NCBI GenBank assembly: GCA_003481775.1
Contig: QULU01000001.1
Span: 268,816 to 332,815 of the forward strand
Direction: 5' to 3'
DNA length: 64,000 bases
Origin: Clostridiaceae bacterium OM02-2AC
GTDB lineage: Bacteria > Bacillota_I > Bacilli_A > Erysipelotrichales > Erysipelotrichaceae
Position 1 is the stretch's first letter, and each line of letters starts with the position of its first letter. This document shows positions 18,934-28,877 of the stretch, piece after piece. The notes under the pieces were generated by a model. The model saw only the letters and a list, made by a program, of their open reading frames with translations, made no database searches and had not been told where the DNA came from. Both the position numbers and the translations under genes were made by a program.

Positions 18934-19407
18934 CTATGTTCTATTCGCAAAGGCGATTCTGACATCCTCTGGTACATAGGCAGAAATATCCTGGCCATAC
19001 TTTACCAGCTCCCGGATGATGGAGCTTGATACATAGGAATATTTCGGAGATGCATACAGCAGCATCGTTTCCACTTCAGGAGCGATTTGCTGATTCACAC
19101 TGGCGATATCCAGCTCGTATTCATAATCCTTTACACTCCGGACACCGCGCACGATTGCAACCGCCTCGTGCTTTCTGGCAAAATCAACCGTCAATCCGTG
19201 ATTGCCGGCAACCTCCACATTGGGAAGATGAGCAGTGTTGGTGCGCAGAAATGCCAATCGCTCCTCCATAGAAAAGGTGGCATATTTTTCCGAATTTTCC
19301 AGGATGACGACAATCAGCCGGTCAAACAACCTGCTGGAGCGTTCAATGATATCCAGATGTCCCAGTGTTACAGGATCGAAGCTTCCGGGAAAGATAGCTG
19401 TTTTCAT
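18934..19407 (-). CDS. coaD: Phosphopantetheine adenylyltransferase
   Basis: A 157-residue nucleotidyltransferase that makes dephospho-CoA in coenzyme A synthesis. It carries the nucleotide-binding PGSFDPVTLGHLDII and the C-terminal YVSSSIIRELVKYG signature. The ATG at 19407 overlaps the rsmD stop as ATGA; a longer frame upstream is only rsmD in another phase. rsmD-coaD is a common pair in Firmicutes. Confidence 0.97.
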   Translation of the reverse strand: MKTAIFPGSFDPVTLGHLDIIERSSRLFDRLIVVILENSEKYATFSMEERLAFLRTNTAHLPNVEVAGNHGLTVDFARKHEAVAIVRGVRSVKDYEYELDIASVNQQIAPEVETMLLYASPKYSYVSSSIIRELVKYGQDISAYVPEDVRIAFANRT

Positions 19408-19964
19408 TCCTTGCACTCCTTTCGATAATACGTGATGCGGGTAATACCATAGGTGACGTCCTTCACCTTGCACAATGCGCCAACGCTATCGGGGAATTCA
19501 TCCTCCTTCAGGCTTTCACAGACGATATCGCCCTGCGCCCTCACCATATCATGCGTATCGAGATACTGCAGAATATGCAAGATCTGCTGTTTCTTATAGG
19601 GCGGGTCCAGATAGACCAGATCAAAGGTTCTTTGTTCCTGTGAAGCCTTGGCCAGCACCTGCCGATAATCCATTTTCCAGATGGTCACCCGTGAGGCAAC
19701 ATCCAGCGTCCTCACATTTTTGCGGATCGTAGATATAGCGGGATAGCTGACATCACAGATAAGGGCATGCTCCATACCGCGGGATATCGCCTCCAAAGAC
19801 ATATTGCCGCTGCCGCCAAACAGATCGAGCATTTCCCCTCCATCGAAATAGGGACCGATACGGGAAAAGATGGCCTCCTTTATTTTATCCGTTGTAGGCC
19901 GTGTCGTATTGCCTTCGACCGCGGAAATCACGCGGGATCGAAATTCACCTGCAACAATTCTCAT
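19404..19964 (-). CDS. rsmD: 16S rRNA (guanine-N2)-methyltransferase RsmD
   Basis: A 186-residue SAM-dependent methyltransferase acting on G966 of 16S rRNA. The SAM-binding motif is LDLFGGSGNMSLEAISRG and the catalytic motif is LVYLDPPYKK. The start MRIVAGEFRSR matches the family's usual N-terminus; upstream codons in the same frame are not conserved. It is coupled to coaD by a four-base overlap. Confidence 0.95.
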   Translation of the reverse strand: MRIVAGEFRSRVISAVEGNTTRPTTDKIKEAIFSRIGPYFDGGEMLDLFGGSGNMSLEAISRGMEHALICDVSYPAISTIRKNVRTLDVASRVTIWKMDYRQVLAKASQEQRTFDLVYLDPPYKKQQILHILQYLDTHDMVRAQGDIVCESLKEDEFPDSVGALCKVKDVTYGITRITYYRKECKE

Positions 19965-20070
19965 TTTTTTCAACTCCTCATGTATAAAGCAAATGCATAG
20001 GGGAAGTATAATAGTGCAGCCGGTAAAACGGCTGTTACCCCCCAATCTTTGTTTCTCCTCTTCCCTTTCT

Positions 20071-20103
20071 TAAAGAGCCCTTTACCCCTTAGGGCTCTTT
20101 TTT
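20071..20103. terminator. Bidirectional terminator
   Basis: AAAGAGCCC (20072-20080) and GGGCTCTTT (20092-20100) followed by a T-run. It ends the FtsW/RodA transcript just past the stop. Confidence 0.85.
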
Positions 20104-21334
20104 ATTTATATGGCAGCTGTTTGGCTGCCGCATTGACTGCCACACTGCCCTGTCTTCGTATTCTGGAAATAACAGACTGGGATATGCCGATTGCTGTCAT
20201 GATGGACATCAACGAGGATCCCCCGCTGGAAATGAAGAGCAGCGGAACACCGGTCAGTGGAATCAAGCCGCTGACACCGCCGACATTGAGTGCGAAATGA
20301 ATAAAGATATACATGGCAGTCCCTACCAGAATAATCTTATAGCCCTCACTCTTGGTATGAAAGGCATAATAGAACAGCCGCTGCAAAATGACCACATAGC
20401 CAAGCACAACGACCATAAGCCCGAAAATCCCCAGCTCCTCAACGATGATCGACAGGATAAAGTCATTATCCGACTGTGTCAGATAGCCGTATTTCTGAAT
20501 GGAATTGCCCAGGCCGACTCCCGTAAATCCGCTGCGGGCAAAGCCATATAGACCGTTGATCAGCTGATACCCGTTGTTATGCGGATCCGTAAACGGATTC
20601 AGGGCATTTTCAATACGGACAGCAACGTGCTGCAAGGGGCCAATACCGTTCAGGAAATTGATCACCGGCTCACTCATGATAAATACGATGCTGATACATC
20701 CGACAATCAGCCCGAGCCGCACCCATCGCTGCTGCTTGCGCAAACTGATATGCGAGGGAATCAAAAAGCAGATGGCACATAGCAGAATCAGGACAAAAAG
20801 AGTACCCAAATCCTTTTGCAGTAGGATGGCAGCCGCAATCACCATAAAGAAATATACCGGAATACGGACAATCGTCCAAAACTTAAACTTGCGTCTTCGA
20901 GCCGTCAGCTCAACAAATACTGCCATCACCACAACCATATAAACCTTTGCGAACTCGGAGGGCTGAATCGTCATTTCACCCAAACCAGGTATCGGAATAC
21001 GAATCCATGCCTTACTTCCCAGCACATCCTGAAACAGCTGTGTGGAAAACAACGCGATGATGATGCCGATTCCAAAGATAGGAAACAGCTTCTGTGCACG
21101 CTTCATTGTAAAATTGTTCGCAAAGAAGGTCATCAGCGCATAGGATACAATGATAAAAAACAGCTGCTTAGCCAGAACCTTTGGTATGATATAGGGATCC
21201 TTTGTCGTATTTCCGACATTGGTGGATACGATCATCAGAGTACCGAACAGGATTAGAATCAACACGGCAAACTGCATTAGAAAATCAAATTTTTTCGGCA
21301 TCTTCAACGTTAAGACTACATTTTTTATCCGCAT
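20102..21334 (-). CDS. FtsW/RodA/SpoVE family (SEDS) protein
   Basis: About 410 residues with ten membrane segments. SEDS-family glycan polymerases extend peptidoglycan from lipid II. Family motifs are KAWIRIPIPGLGEMTIQPSEFAK, LLQKDLGTLFVL and FALNVGGVSGLIPLTGVPLLFISSGGSS. The start at 21334 has GGGAGGA six bases upstream; ATGs at 21340 and 21355 are too close to or before it. No partner class B penicillin-binding protein is adjacent, so FtsW, RodA and SpoVE cannot be separated. Confidence 0.9.
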   Translation of the reverse strand: MRIKNVVLTLKMPKKFDFLMQFAVLILILFGTLMIVSTNVGNTTKDPYIIPKVLAKQLFFIIVSYALMTFFANNFTMKRAQKLFPIFGIGIIIALFSTQLFQDVLGSKAWIRIPIPGLGEMTIQPSEFAKVYMVVVMAVFVELTARRRKFKFWTIVRIPVYFFMVIAAAILLQKDLGTLFVLILLCAICFLIPSHISLRKQQRWVRLGLIVGCISIVFIMSEPVINFLNGIGPLQHVAVRIENALNPFTDPHNNGYQLINGLYGFARSGFTGVGLGNSIQKYGYLTQSDNDFILSIIVEELGIFGLMVVVLGYVVILQRLFYYAFHTKSEGYKIILVGTAMYIFIHFALNVGGVSGLIPLTGVPLLFISSGGSSLMSIMTAIGISQSVISRIRRQGSVAVNAAAKQLPYK

Positions 21335-21473
21335 GCGCATTCCTCCCTTTTTCATTTCTCATGTATCTTTTATGATATCATAGATTCCATGTTTTTTCAC
21401 AATAATTTCGCAAAACACTTCCATTCTCAGAGAAAAGCGTTTAAAATAGTATCGTAAGAAAAGGAGTTTGCAT

Positions 21474-22028
21474 ATGAGTTTGAACTATGATGATATTGTA
21501 AAAGATACAGATGCAATCGTTCGTACGAAAAGTGAACCTGTCACGCTTCCCCTCTGTGCTGAGGATGAAACGCTGCTGCAGGACATGCTGACCTATGTCA
21601 GGGACTCACAGGATGCAGAAATTGCAGAGAAAGAGAATCTTCGTCCTGCAGTGGGAATCGCTGCCATACAGCTTGGCGTTCCAAAAAGAATGCTGGCTGT
21701 GGTTGTCCCCAATGAGGAGGGGGTTGATGAATATGCACTTGTCAATCCGCGAATCATATCCGAATCCGTGCAGCGCGCCTATCTGAAAAACGGAGAGGGC
21801 TGCCTGTCTGTTGAGAATGAGCATGAGGGAATCGTGCCCAGAGCTGCGCGAATCACCGTGAAGGGATATGATCTGCTCCAGAAGCAGGAAATCACGATCA
21901 AGGCTAAAAATTATCTGGCCATTGTCCTTCAGCATGAAATCGATCATTTTTCAGGAACGTTGTTTTATGACCGCATAAACAAACAGGATCCATGGCGGGA
22001 GGATCCAACAGCAATCGTCATTGAATAA
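21474..22028 (+). CDS. def: Peptide deformylase
   Basis: About 184 residues. The three deformylase motifs are present: VGIAAIQLG (GxGxAAxQ), EGCLSVE with the metal-ligand cysteine, and QHEIDHFSG (HExxH). It removes formyl from nascent N-terminal methionine. The ATG at 21474 has AAGGAG seven bases upstream. A single-gene unit with its own terminator. Confidence 0.96.
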   Translation: MSLNYDDIVKDTDAIVRTKSEPVTLPLCAEDETLLQDMLTYVRDSQDAEIAEKENLRPAVGIAAIQLGVPKRMLAVVVPNEEGVDEYALVNPRIISESVQRAYLKNGEGCLSVENEHEGIVPRAARITVKGYDLLQKQEITIKAKNYLAIVLQHEIDHFSGTLFYDRINKQDPWREDPTAIVIE

Positions 22029-22051
22029 TGCTCAGAAATGAGCATTTTCTT
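22027..22051 (+). terminator. Terminator of def
   Basis: AATGCTCA and TGAGCATT arms around GAAA, then TTCTT. It overlaps the stop codon. Confidence 0.75.
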
Positions 22052-22133
22052 ATGGCTGAACGGCGCCGTCAGCAAAAGACATGCGCTTACATAGGAAAAT
22101 TAGCGGCAAAACACGTTTATTTTTTTCAAAGTA

Positions 22134-22142
22134 TGCTATAAT
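22134..22142 (+). promoter_or_regulatory. Extended -10 promoter of the RNase J gene
   Basis: TGC followed by TATAAT (22137-22142). The -35 region is T-rich but not consensus. Confidence 0.5.
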
Positions 22143-22196
22143 AGTAAAAGATATCAGGTGCAGATTCAACTTTGGTATGTAAGAAAGGAGTTATTT

Positions 22197-24035
22197 ATGA
22201 ATAACAATCATCGAAATAATCGTAACACTGCACCGAGAAACAATCAGGAGACTACAAAGAACAGTTATAATAAAATCAATACGGAACGCGGAGATACTCT
22301 CATCTATGCTATGGGAGGACTGGGCGAAGTCGGTAAAAATATGTACTGCTTTGAACACGAGAATGAGATACTGATTATCGATTCTGGTGTTCGTTTTCCT
22401 GAGGAAAACCTTCTCGGTGTAGACTATGTCATTCCGGATTACAACTATCTGGTAAAAAACAACCGTAAACGAAAGGTTCTGATCATCACCCATGGTCATG
22501 AGGATCACATCGGCGGTATTCCGTTTTTATTGAAAAGCGTGGATATCGAGGCAATTTATGCCCCTGCCTTTGCCGTGGCACTGATCAACAAGAAGCTGGA
22601 GGAGCGCAGAATGCTGCGCAGTGTGAAAATCATTGAAATCAATGATCGCAGTTCTGTTAAGATGCAGCATTTCACCTGCGGATTCTTCAATACGACACAT
22701 TCCATTCCCGATTCTCTGGGAATTCTGATCAATACACCGAACGGACGCATTGTCCATACCGGTGATTTCAAATTTGACCTGACTCCGGTCGGAACCAATT
22801 CCGATTATCAGGTCATGGCGTATATGGGACAGATCGGTGTCGATCTGCTGCTGAGTGATTCCACCAATTCCGGTGTGGAGGATTTCTCCATTTCCGAGAA
22901 AAAGGTGGCAGCGGAAATTCTCGATACGATGAAAAAAACAAGCGGACGTCTCATCGTGGCGACCTTTGCTTCCAATGTATACCGTGTATCCCAGATTCTG
23001 GAGGCTGCGGTAGCCTGCGGCAGAAAGGTGATCATTTTCGGGCGAAGTATGGAAAATGTCGTGACGATTGGACGCAAGATGGGGAAAATCAAGGTTGGCG
23101 AACAGCATTTTCTAAGTCCGGATCAGCTGTCCCGCACACCGGCTAACAAAACCTGTATCGTATGTACCGGAAGTCAGGGGGAGCCGCTGGCTGCCCTGTC
23201 CCGCATTGCGAATGGAACCCACCGCTATATCAAACTGATTCCAGGAGATACGGTTGTCTTCTCCTCCAGTCCGATTCCGGGTAATGGAGCAAGCGTCAAC
23301 CAGGTGGTCAACAAGCTGTTTCGTGCCGGTGCCAACGTACTGACAAAATCCATCCTGAGCAATCTGCATACAACAGGACATGCCTCTCAGGAGGAACAAA
23401 AGCTGATGCTGCAGCTGATCAAGCCGAAGTATTTCATGCCGATTCACGGGGAATACAAAATGCTGGTACAGCATAAGGAAACCGGAAAGGAAACCGGTCT
23501 GGCGGACGATCACATCTTCACCTGTGCCAACGGTGATGTACTGATTCTGCGGAATCATCAGGTGTTTGAAAGCAGCTGGCGGATTCAGGCGGATGATATA
23601 TATGTTGATGGCAACGACATCAGCGGTGTATCCACTGCCGTCTTAAAGGATCGTACCATTCTGGCAGACAACGGTCTGGTTGCGGCCATCATCGCCATAG
23701 ATTCCAAGGAAAACAAGGTGCTGTGCAAACCGGTCATCGTTTCCCGGGGCTTTGTCTTCATCAAGGATTCGCAGGGGCTGCTGCGTGAAGCAGAGCAAAT
23801 CGTATATGCGGCTTTAAATGAGAAAATGAAGGAACGCACCACCTTCTCCGAGCTGAAGAACTGTGTACGCTCCACGCTGGAGCCGTTCCTCTATAACAAG
23901 ACGCATCGTAATCCGATCGTCATCCCGGTCATCATCAATTCCAAGACGGCAATGGCTGCCATGGCACAGGCCAGAGCTGCCAGAGCAACCAAACGTCCGG
24001 CGAAAAAGAAGGAACCGCAGAACGCACAATCCTAG
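22197..24035 (+). CDS. rnj: Ribonuclease J
   Basis: A 612-residue metallo-beta-lactamase/beta-CASP nuclease that degrades and matures RNA from 5' ends. Zinc ligands lie in THGHEDHIGG. Further family motifs are HTGDFKFD, LLSDSTNSGVEDFS and PIHGEYKMLVQH. The C-terminus carries a basic tail rich in Ala and Lys. The ATG at 22197 has AAAGGAG upstream and begins MNNNHRNNRN, a polar leader. Whether it matches J1 or J2 cannot be told here. Confidence 0.95.
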   Translation: MNNNHRNNRNTAPRNNQETTKNSYNKINTERGDTLIYAMGGLGEVGKNMYCFEHENEILIIDSGVRFPEENLLGVDYVIPDYNYLVKNNRKRKVLIITHGHEDHIGGIPFLLKSVDIEAIYAPAFAVALINKKLEERRMLRSVKIIEINDRSSVKMQHFTCGFFNTTHSIPDSLGILINTPNGRIVHTGDFKFDLTPVGTNSDYQVMAYMGQIGVDLLLSDSTNSGVEDFSISEKKVAAEILDTMKKTSGRLIVATFASNVYRVSQILEAAVACGRKVIIFGRSMENVVTIGRKMGKIKVGEQHFLSPDQLSRTPANKTCIVCTGSQGEPLAALSRIANGTHRYIKLIPGDTVVFSSSPIPGNGASVNQVVNKLFRAGANVLTKSILSNLHTTGHASQEEQKLMLQLIKPKYFMPIHGEYKMLVQHKETGKETGLADDHIFTCANGDVLILRNHQVFESSWRIQADDIYVDGNDISGVSTAVLKDRTILADNGLVAAIIAIDSKENKVLCKPVIVSRGFVFIKDSQGLLREAEQIVYAALNEKMKERTTFSELKNCVRSTLEPFLYNKTHRNPIVIPVIINSKTAMAAMAQARAARATKRPAKKKEPQNAQS

Positions 24036-24058
24036 ACAGTCAAACGACTGTCTTTTCT
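24035..24058 (+). terminator. Terminator of the RNase J gene
   Basis: GACAGTC and GACTGTC arms around AAAC, then TTTTCTT. Confidence 0.8.
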
Positions 24059-24113
24059 TATGGCAATACACCGCATTTTATGATAAAATAGTAAAGAATA
24101 TGAGGTGTCAGCA

Positions 24114-24986
24114 ATGGTAAAAAAACTACTTAAAATCGTTTCTGTCCTGATACTTCTTGCTCTGATCGTCGCCGGAGTCTTCTTCTACTCCATCTATATT
24201 TCCGTAGACCGCGTAAACCTCTCCTATCAGACGATTTCCTCCAGCAAGATACCAGAAGATATGAATGATTTGAAAATCGCATTCATCAGCGATATCAAAT
24301 ACAATGAATACATGAACAAAGAGCGCCTTACCAGTATGATCAGCAAGCTGAATACAACCGGTGCGGATGTTGTGATCTTCGGCGGTGATATGTTCTCTGA
24401 GCCGCAGACAAAGGCCCCGGATTCTCAGATGAGCAAGGATCTCACAGCGATTCTCAAAAGCATAGATGCCCCTCTTGGCAAGTTTGCCGTTCTCGGTGAT
24501 GAGGATCTGGCGAATGACAAGACCAAGAAGATCGTTTCTCAGATTTTATACGACAGCGATTTTGAAATATTGAGCGATACCAGCATACGACTCAGAAATC
24601 AGGGAGATTCCAGCATATCCCTGATTGGATTAAACAATATGCTGAACGGTGACCCGCAGCCGGACAAGGCTATGAAAAAGGTCAGTGAGGATGAGTTCAA
24701 TATTTTGGTGACGCACTGTCCGGACATTGTGAAAACAAGCGGAATCAATACGCAATATCTCAATTTGATCGTCGCAGGACATTCCTTGGGCGGACAGATC
24801 TATCTGCCGCTGCTGGGTCCGTTGCATACCATGGAGGGAGCTGCAACCTATAATCACGGCTCCTATGATATCAATGGTACCAGCCTGTATGTATCCAATG
24901 GGCTTGGAACCAAGGATATTGACATGCGTCTTCTGGCGCCTCCACAGATTCTTGTATTTCGTCTTCAGCATGAAGCTGTAAAGTGA
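24114..24986 (+). CDS. Metallophosphoesterase-like membrane protein with missing metal ligands
   Basis: About 290 residues with one N-terminal membrane segment (about 7-30) and a calcineurin-like fold resembling YkuE. The motif positions can be followed, but several ligands differ. DxH reads SDIK, GNHD reads GDED, and GHxHGGQ reads GHSLGGQ. GGD and THCP are kept. Activity is therefore doubtful, or metal use is altered. GAGGTG lies before the ATG at 24114. A terminator follows directly. Confidence 0.8.
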   Translation: MVKKLLKIVSVLILLALIVAGVFFYSIYISVDRVNLSYQTISSSKIPEDMNDLKIAFISDIKYNEYMNKERLTSMISKLNTTGADVVIFGGDMFSEPQTKAPDSQMSKDLTAILKSIDAPLGKFAVLGDEDLANDKTKKIVSQILYDSDFEILSDTSIRLRNQGDSSISLIGLNNMLNGDPQPDKAMKKVSEDEFNILVTHCPDIVKTSGINTQYLNLIVAGHSLGGQIYLPLLGPLHTMEGAATYNHGSYDINGTSLYVSNGLGTKDIDMRLLAPPQILVFRLQHEAVK

Positions 24987-24990
24987 AAAT

Positions 24991-25017
24991 AAAAACTGGC
25001 ATTTGTCAGTTTTTTTA
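24991..25017 (+). terminator. Terminator of the phosphoesterase-like gene
   Basis: AAAAACTG and CAGTTTTT arms followed by more T. Confidence 0.75.
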
Positions 25018-25044
25018 TGCATATTCAGAGTTCAAAGGCTGTAT

Positions 25045-25085
25045 AAAAAAGGATGACCTCTGTTACAAGTGTCATCCTTTCTATT
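25045..25085. terminator. Terminator of pheST, probably bidirectional
   Basis: AAAGGATGAC (25048-25057) and GTCATCCTTT (25071-25080) are exact complements. On the minus strand a T-run follows. Confidence 0.8.
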
Positions 25086-25110
25086 TCCTGTTATGTTTCT
25101 ATAAGGGATT

Positions 25111-27513
25111 CTATGAACGAAGCTGTGCGTGTAATTCCTTTTCCAGTGTTTCCAGAATCCTGTTATGAATATCATTGATATCCGCATCCTTCAGTGTACG
25201 CTGCGCTGATTGGAAAACAATGCGCAATGCAATTGATTTGCTTCCCTTCTCTACATGCTCTCCGGTGTACACATCGAATACTTCCACATTCTGAATAATA
25301 TTCTCTTTATCCAGCTTTCCGTTTTTCTTGATGCTGCTAATGATATCCGCTACCTTTACATCCTCGTTCACGACAAACGCAAGGTCGCGACTGATGGATG
25401 GATATTTACTGACCTCGGTGAATTTCACCTTCCCCGGCTTGTTCTTCAGCAGAACCTCCAGATTGATTTCCAGAGCAAGTGTTTCTGCTATATCATAGGC
25501 CTGTGCCATCTTCGGATGAATCTGTCCGATTAGTCCAAGCAGCTCTCTACCCAGATATACCTCTGCACTGCGATATGGATGAAAATGCTCAACATCGGTA
25601 TGATTTTCCTTAAATACTACACGGCTGCCCTGATAGCCTATACTCTCAAGAAGTGCCTCGACCAGACCCTTGACTGTATAGAAATCCACCTCCATGCGAA
25701 ATTTCTGCCAGCGGTTTTCCTGCAGAGCACCGCTTGCTGCCACTGCAAGACGTTCCTCCACGTGTCCCTTTCCATAGACATTGCTGATTTCAAACAATGC
25801 AATATCCTTGATGGAACGCGCCTGATTGTAAGCCACACACTCCAGCAGACTCGGCAAAATGGAATCCCGTACATATTTATGCTCCTCACTCATAGGCGCT
25901 GCCAGCTCGACAATATCCTTATGCGGCATGACAGCATCCTCGATTTCCTTTTTTCCAACCAGAGAATAGGTAACAGCTTCATTGTAGCCCAGATCAGAAA
26001 GCATATTTCTATATTTTCTGCGCAGCTGCTGGCGTCTGTTCAATGCTCCGACAGTGGAAGGCATCTTCGGCATTGTGCTTGGCAGACGATCATACCCCAG
26101 AATGCGGATAATTTCCTCTGCGATATCAGCCTCGATTGCCAGATCCATTCGATAGCTTGGAATTTTCACATGAATATCCGAATGGTTAACAGACGGCTCC
26201 AGGTGCAGATCATCCAGCACCTTCATAACCTCTTCCTGCTGGAAATCTGTACCAAGAAGAACGTTGATACGATCCAGATTCACATCAAATTCCACCGGTG
26301 TATAGTTGTTGCTGCCATACTGCTTGGTTTCTTCCAGCCCACTTGCATCTGCATATTCCATCAGCAGCTGCACTGCACGATCCACTGCCTTGAAGGTAGC
26401 CATTGGTTCAATGCCCTTCTGATAGCGTACACTAGCATCCGTTCCAAGATTCAAACGGCGGCTGGTGTTCCGAATGGATACATGATGGAAAATTGCTGCC
26501 TCGATAATAATACCCTTTGTCGTTTCCTCGATTTTAGAGTCATCGCCTCCCATGATACCGGCAATACCAATCGGTTTCCCCTCTGTCGTAATGACAATAT
26601 CATCCTCTTCAATCTGATAGCTTTCCCCATCCAATGCTGTATAGGCAAATCGCTGCTGATCCTTTACCGTGATTTCCTGTGCCGGAATCGCATCAATATC
26701 ATAGAAATGCAGTGGCTGGCCTGTTTCCAGCATAACGATATTACTGATATCGACCACATTGTTGATCGACTTCATACCGGCTGCCATTAACAGCTCCTGC
26801 ATCCATTTTGGCGAAGGCTTAATGGTTACGGAATTGATAACCTTTCCCAAAAAGAGCGGACATTTCTCAGTTTCACTGCGGACGATCAGCTTACTTGCTC
26901 CCCCCACATTGGCTGCCCCTGCTACATAGGGGATGTTCACTTCCTTGTGCAGAATGGCACCAGTTTCCAGTGCCATGGACCACGCTGCCATACAGTCGTT
27001 ACGATTCGGCGTCAGTCCTACATCCAGAATTTCATCATCCAGACCAAGGTATCCCAGCGGGTTTTCATCTCCTACCGGTGCCGCTTCATCCAGCACCTCA
27101 ATTCCATTCTTGCTCTCCTCGCTCAGCTGATGCGGATCAACGCCAAGCTCCAGCAAGGAACAGATCATGCCGTTGGACTCCTGTCCGCGGATAACACCTG
27201 CTTTGATGTCACCACCCAAAAGCTTGGCTCCGACACGAGCCACAATCACCTTTTGTCCGGCCGCTACATTGGGTGCACCGCATACGATTTGTTCAATTTT
27301 ATCCCCAAGGTCAACCTGACATACATGCAGGTGATCGGAGTCCGGATGATCCTCACAGCTTATCACCTTGCCGATGACCAGATTGCTCCCCTGACTCATT
27401 TTTTCAATGCCCTCTACCTCAAGACCGGCAGAAGTAATCTTATCCGCAATTTCCTCAATACGCATATCGGATAAGTCCATATACTGGCTTAACCATTTCT
27501 TACTTATATTCAT
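25111..27513 (-). CDS. pheT: Phenylalanine-tRNA ligase beta subunit
   Basis: An 800-residue subunit of the alpha2-beta2 enzyme charging tRNA-Phe. In order: EMAP-type tRNA-binding domain (about 40-150, VCQVDLGDKIEQIVCGAPNV), B3/B4 editing domain, B5 domain (about 400-475), catalytic-like core, and C-terminal ferredoxin-fold anticodon-binding domain (about 708-800, TEVSKYPSISRDLAFVV). Full length. It follows pheS by 11 bases. Confidence 0.98.
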   Translation of the reverse strand: MNISKKWLSQYMDLSDMRIEEIADKITSAGLEVEGIEKMSQGSNLVIGKVISCEDHPDSDHLHVCQVDLGDKIEQIVCGAPNVAAGQKVIVARVGAKLLGGDIKAGVIRGQESNGMICSLLELGVDPHQLSEESKNGIEVLDEAAPVGDENPLGYLGLDDEILDVGLTPNRNDCMAAWSMALETGAILHKEVNIPYVAGAANVGGASKLIVRSETEKCPLFLGKVINSVTIKPSPKWMQELLMAAGMKSINNVVDISNIVMLETGQPLHFYDIDAIPAQEITVKDQQRFAYTALDGESYQIEEDDIVITTEGKPIGIAGIMGGDDSKIEETTKGIIIEAAIFHHVSIRNTSRRLNLGTDASVRYQKGIEPMATFKAVDRAVQLLMEYADASGLEETKQYGSNNYTPVEFDVNLDRINVLLGTDFQQEEVMKVLDDLHLEPSVNHSDIHVKIPSYRMDLAIEADIAEEIIRILGYDRLPSTMPKMPSTVGALNRRQQLRRKYRNMLSDLGYNEAVTYSLVGKKEIEDAVMPHKDIVELAAPMSEEHKYVRDSILPSLLECVAYNQARSIKDIALFEISNVYGKGHVEERLAVAASGALQENRWQKFRMEVDFYTVKGLVEALLESIGYQGSRVVFKENHTDVEHFHPYRSAEVYLGRELLGLIGQIHPKMAQAYDIAETLALEINLEVLLKNKPGKVKFTEVSKYPSISRDLAFVVNEDVKVADIISSIKKNGKLDKENIIQNVEVFDVYTGEHVEKGSKSIALRIVFQSAQRTLKDADINDIHNRILETLEKELHAQLRS

Positions 27514-27524
27514 ATCAGATCCTC

Positions 27525-28565
27525 CTACTCAAACCGGTTGAATGTCTTCAAGAAACGAATGTCATTCGTATAGAAATTACGGATATCCGTAATTCCGTAT
27601 TTCAGCATCGCCACACGTTCAATCCCGATACCAAACGCAAAGCCGCTCAGCTTTTCCGCATCATAGCCTGCCATCGTCAGGACATTGGGATGCACCATAC
27701 CGGCACCCAGAATTTCAATCCAGCCAGTCCCCTTGCAGACAGGGCAGCCCTTACCGCCGCATACATGACAGCTGACGTCAACCTCAACGCTTGGCTCTGT
27801 AAACTGGAAATAGCTTGGGCGGAAACGAATCACACGTTCCTCTCCAAACATCTTCTGCGCCAAAAACTGCAGCGTTCCCTTTAAATCAGACAGGGTGATG
27901 TGTTCTCCAACAACCAGCCCCTCGCACTGCATAAACTGGTGGGAATGTGTTGCATCGTCATCATCCCGGCGATATACCTTCCCCGGGCAGATGACCTTGA
28001 TCAGCTCCTTGCCTTCCTGGGCAAATTTTTCCAGCTGACGTGTCTGAATCGCTGTTGTATGTGTACGCAGCAGCTCTTCTGCATTGATGTAGAAGGTGTC
28101 CTGCATATCCCGAGCCGGATGATCCTTTGGTATATTGGCACGTTCAAAGTTATAAAGATCCATCTCCACTTCCGGGCCTTCCTCTACCGTGTAGCCCAAA
28201 CCGATGAATAAATCCTCCATTTCCTGCTGGACGATCATGAGCGGATGTGCATTTCCCAGATTCGGCTTCTGACCGGAAAGGGTGATATCGATTTTTTCTT
28301 CTTCGATTTTCTTTTCCATCTCCGCGACTTCCAAAACTGCCCTACGCTCTTCAATCGCATTCGCAAACAGGGTTTTAACCTCGTTCACCTGCTGTCCAAA
28401 CGCCGGACGCTCTTCCTTTGGTAAATCCTTCATGGATTTCATCACTTCCTGAATCGGACCCTTTTTACCAAGGTACAGCACACGCAGCTGCTGTAGCTGG
28501 GCAAGGTCTTCACATGCTTCAATCCGGGTAAGACCTTCTTCTTTGATACTCGTTAGCTTTTCCAT
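27525..28565 (-). CDS. pheS: Phenylalanine-tRNA ligase alpha subunit
   Basis: A 346-residue class II catalytic subunit. A coiled-coil N-terminus (about 1-90) is followed by the catalytic core with motif 2 region [16 protein letters not shown], motif 3 [18 protein letters not shown], and the [15 protein letters not shown] signature. A cysteine-rich insert ([17 protein letters not shown]) is common in Firmicute PheS. The ATG at 28565 has AGGAAG six bases upstream. Controlled by the T-box just upstream. Confidence 0.98.
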   Translation of the reverse strand: MEKLTSIKEEGLTRIEACEDLAQLQQLRVLYLGKKGPIQEVMKSMKDLPKEERPAFGQQVNEVKTLFANAIEERRAVLEVAEMEKKIEEEKIDITLSGQKPNLGNAHPLMIVQQEMEDLFIGLGYTVEEGPEVEMDLYNFERANIPKDHPARDMQDTFYINAEELLRTHTTAIQTRQLEKFAQEGKELIKVICPGKVYRRDDDDATHSHQFMQCEGLVVGEHITLSDLKGTLQFLAQKMFGEERVIRFRPSYFQFTEPSVEVDVSCHVCGGKGCPVCKGTGWIEILGAGMVHPNVLTMAGYDAEKLSGFAFGIGIERVAMLKYGITDIRNFYTNDIRFLKTFNRFE

Positions 28566-28577
28566 ATTCAACTTCCT

Positions 28578-28806
28578 TTCTGCTTATAAAAAAAGCCACA
28601 AGACACAGGAACCCTTGCGGGCGGTACCATCCTGTTTCGTCATGCGACACACTTACTTTCTGTCATGGATAACCGTCATGGAACGGGGGTGTATTAAACC
28701 CACTCACAGGTGAATTCATAAGGGCCTGCAGTGTGCCGACTCTCAGTGCGTCATCAGCTCTCCCTGTCCTGCGGTGTCCAAATTACTACTCCTGCTCAAC
28801 GTTTTC
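28578..28806 (-). promoter_or_regulatory. T-box riboswitch of pheST
   Basis: The leader contains the T-box core, on the minus strand GGATGGTACCGCC (near 28618-28630), followed by a terminator hairpin ending in seven T just before pheS. Upstream, a GAATTCACC stretch near 28709-28717 offers TTC as specifier codon, consistent with phenylalanine. Uncharged tRNA-Phe should stabilise the antiterminator. Confidence 0.92.
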
Positions 28807-28813
28807 TTTTATT

Positions 28814-28842
28814 ATTATACAGAACTTGCACTTTGTTTACAA
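28814..28842 (-). promoter_or_regulatory. Promoter of pheST
   Basis: Minus-strand TTGTAA (28837-28842) and TATAAT (28814-28819), 17 bases apart, placing the start near 28806, at the beginning of the T-box leader. Confidence 0.7.
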
Positions 28843-28877
28843 GTCTGATTTTTATTTTGTTCTGCTGCAACCGATTT

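Noticed and set aside
25579..26790. Very long (403-codon) plus-strand open frame
   Set aside because: It is antisense to pheT, which is complete and conserved; composition is that of a shadow frame.
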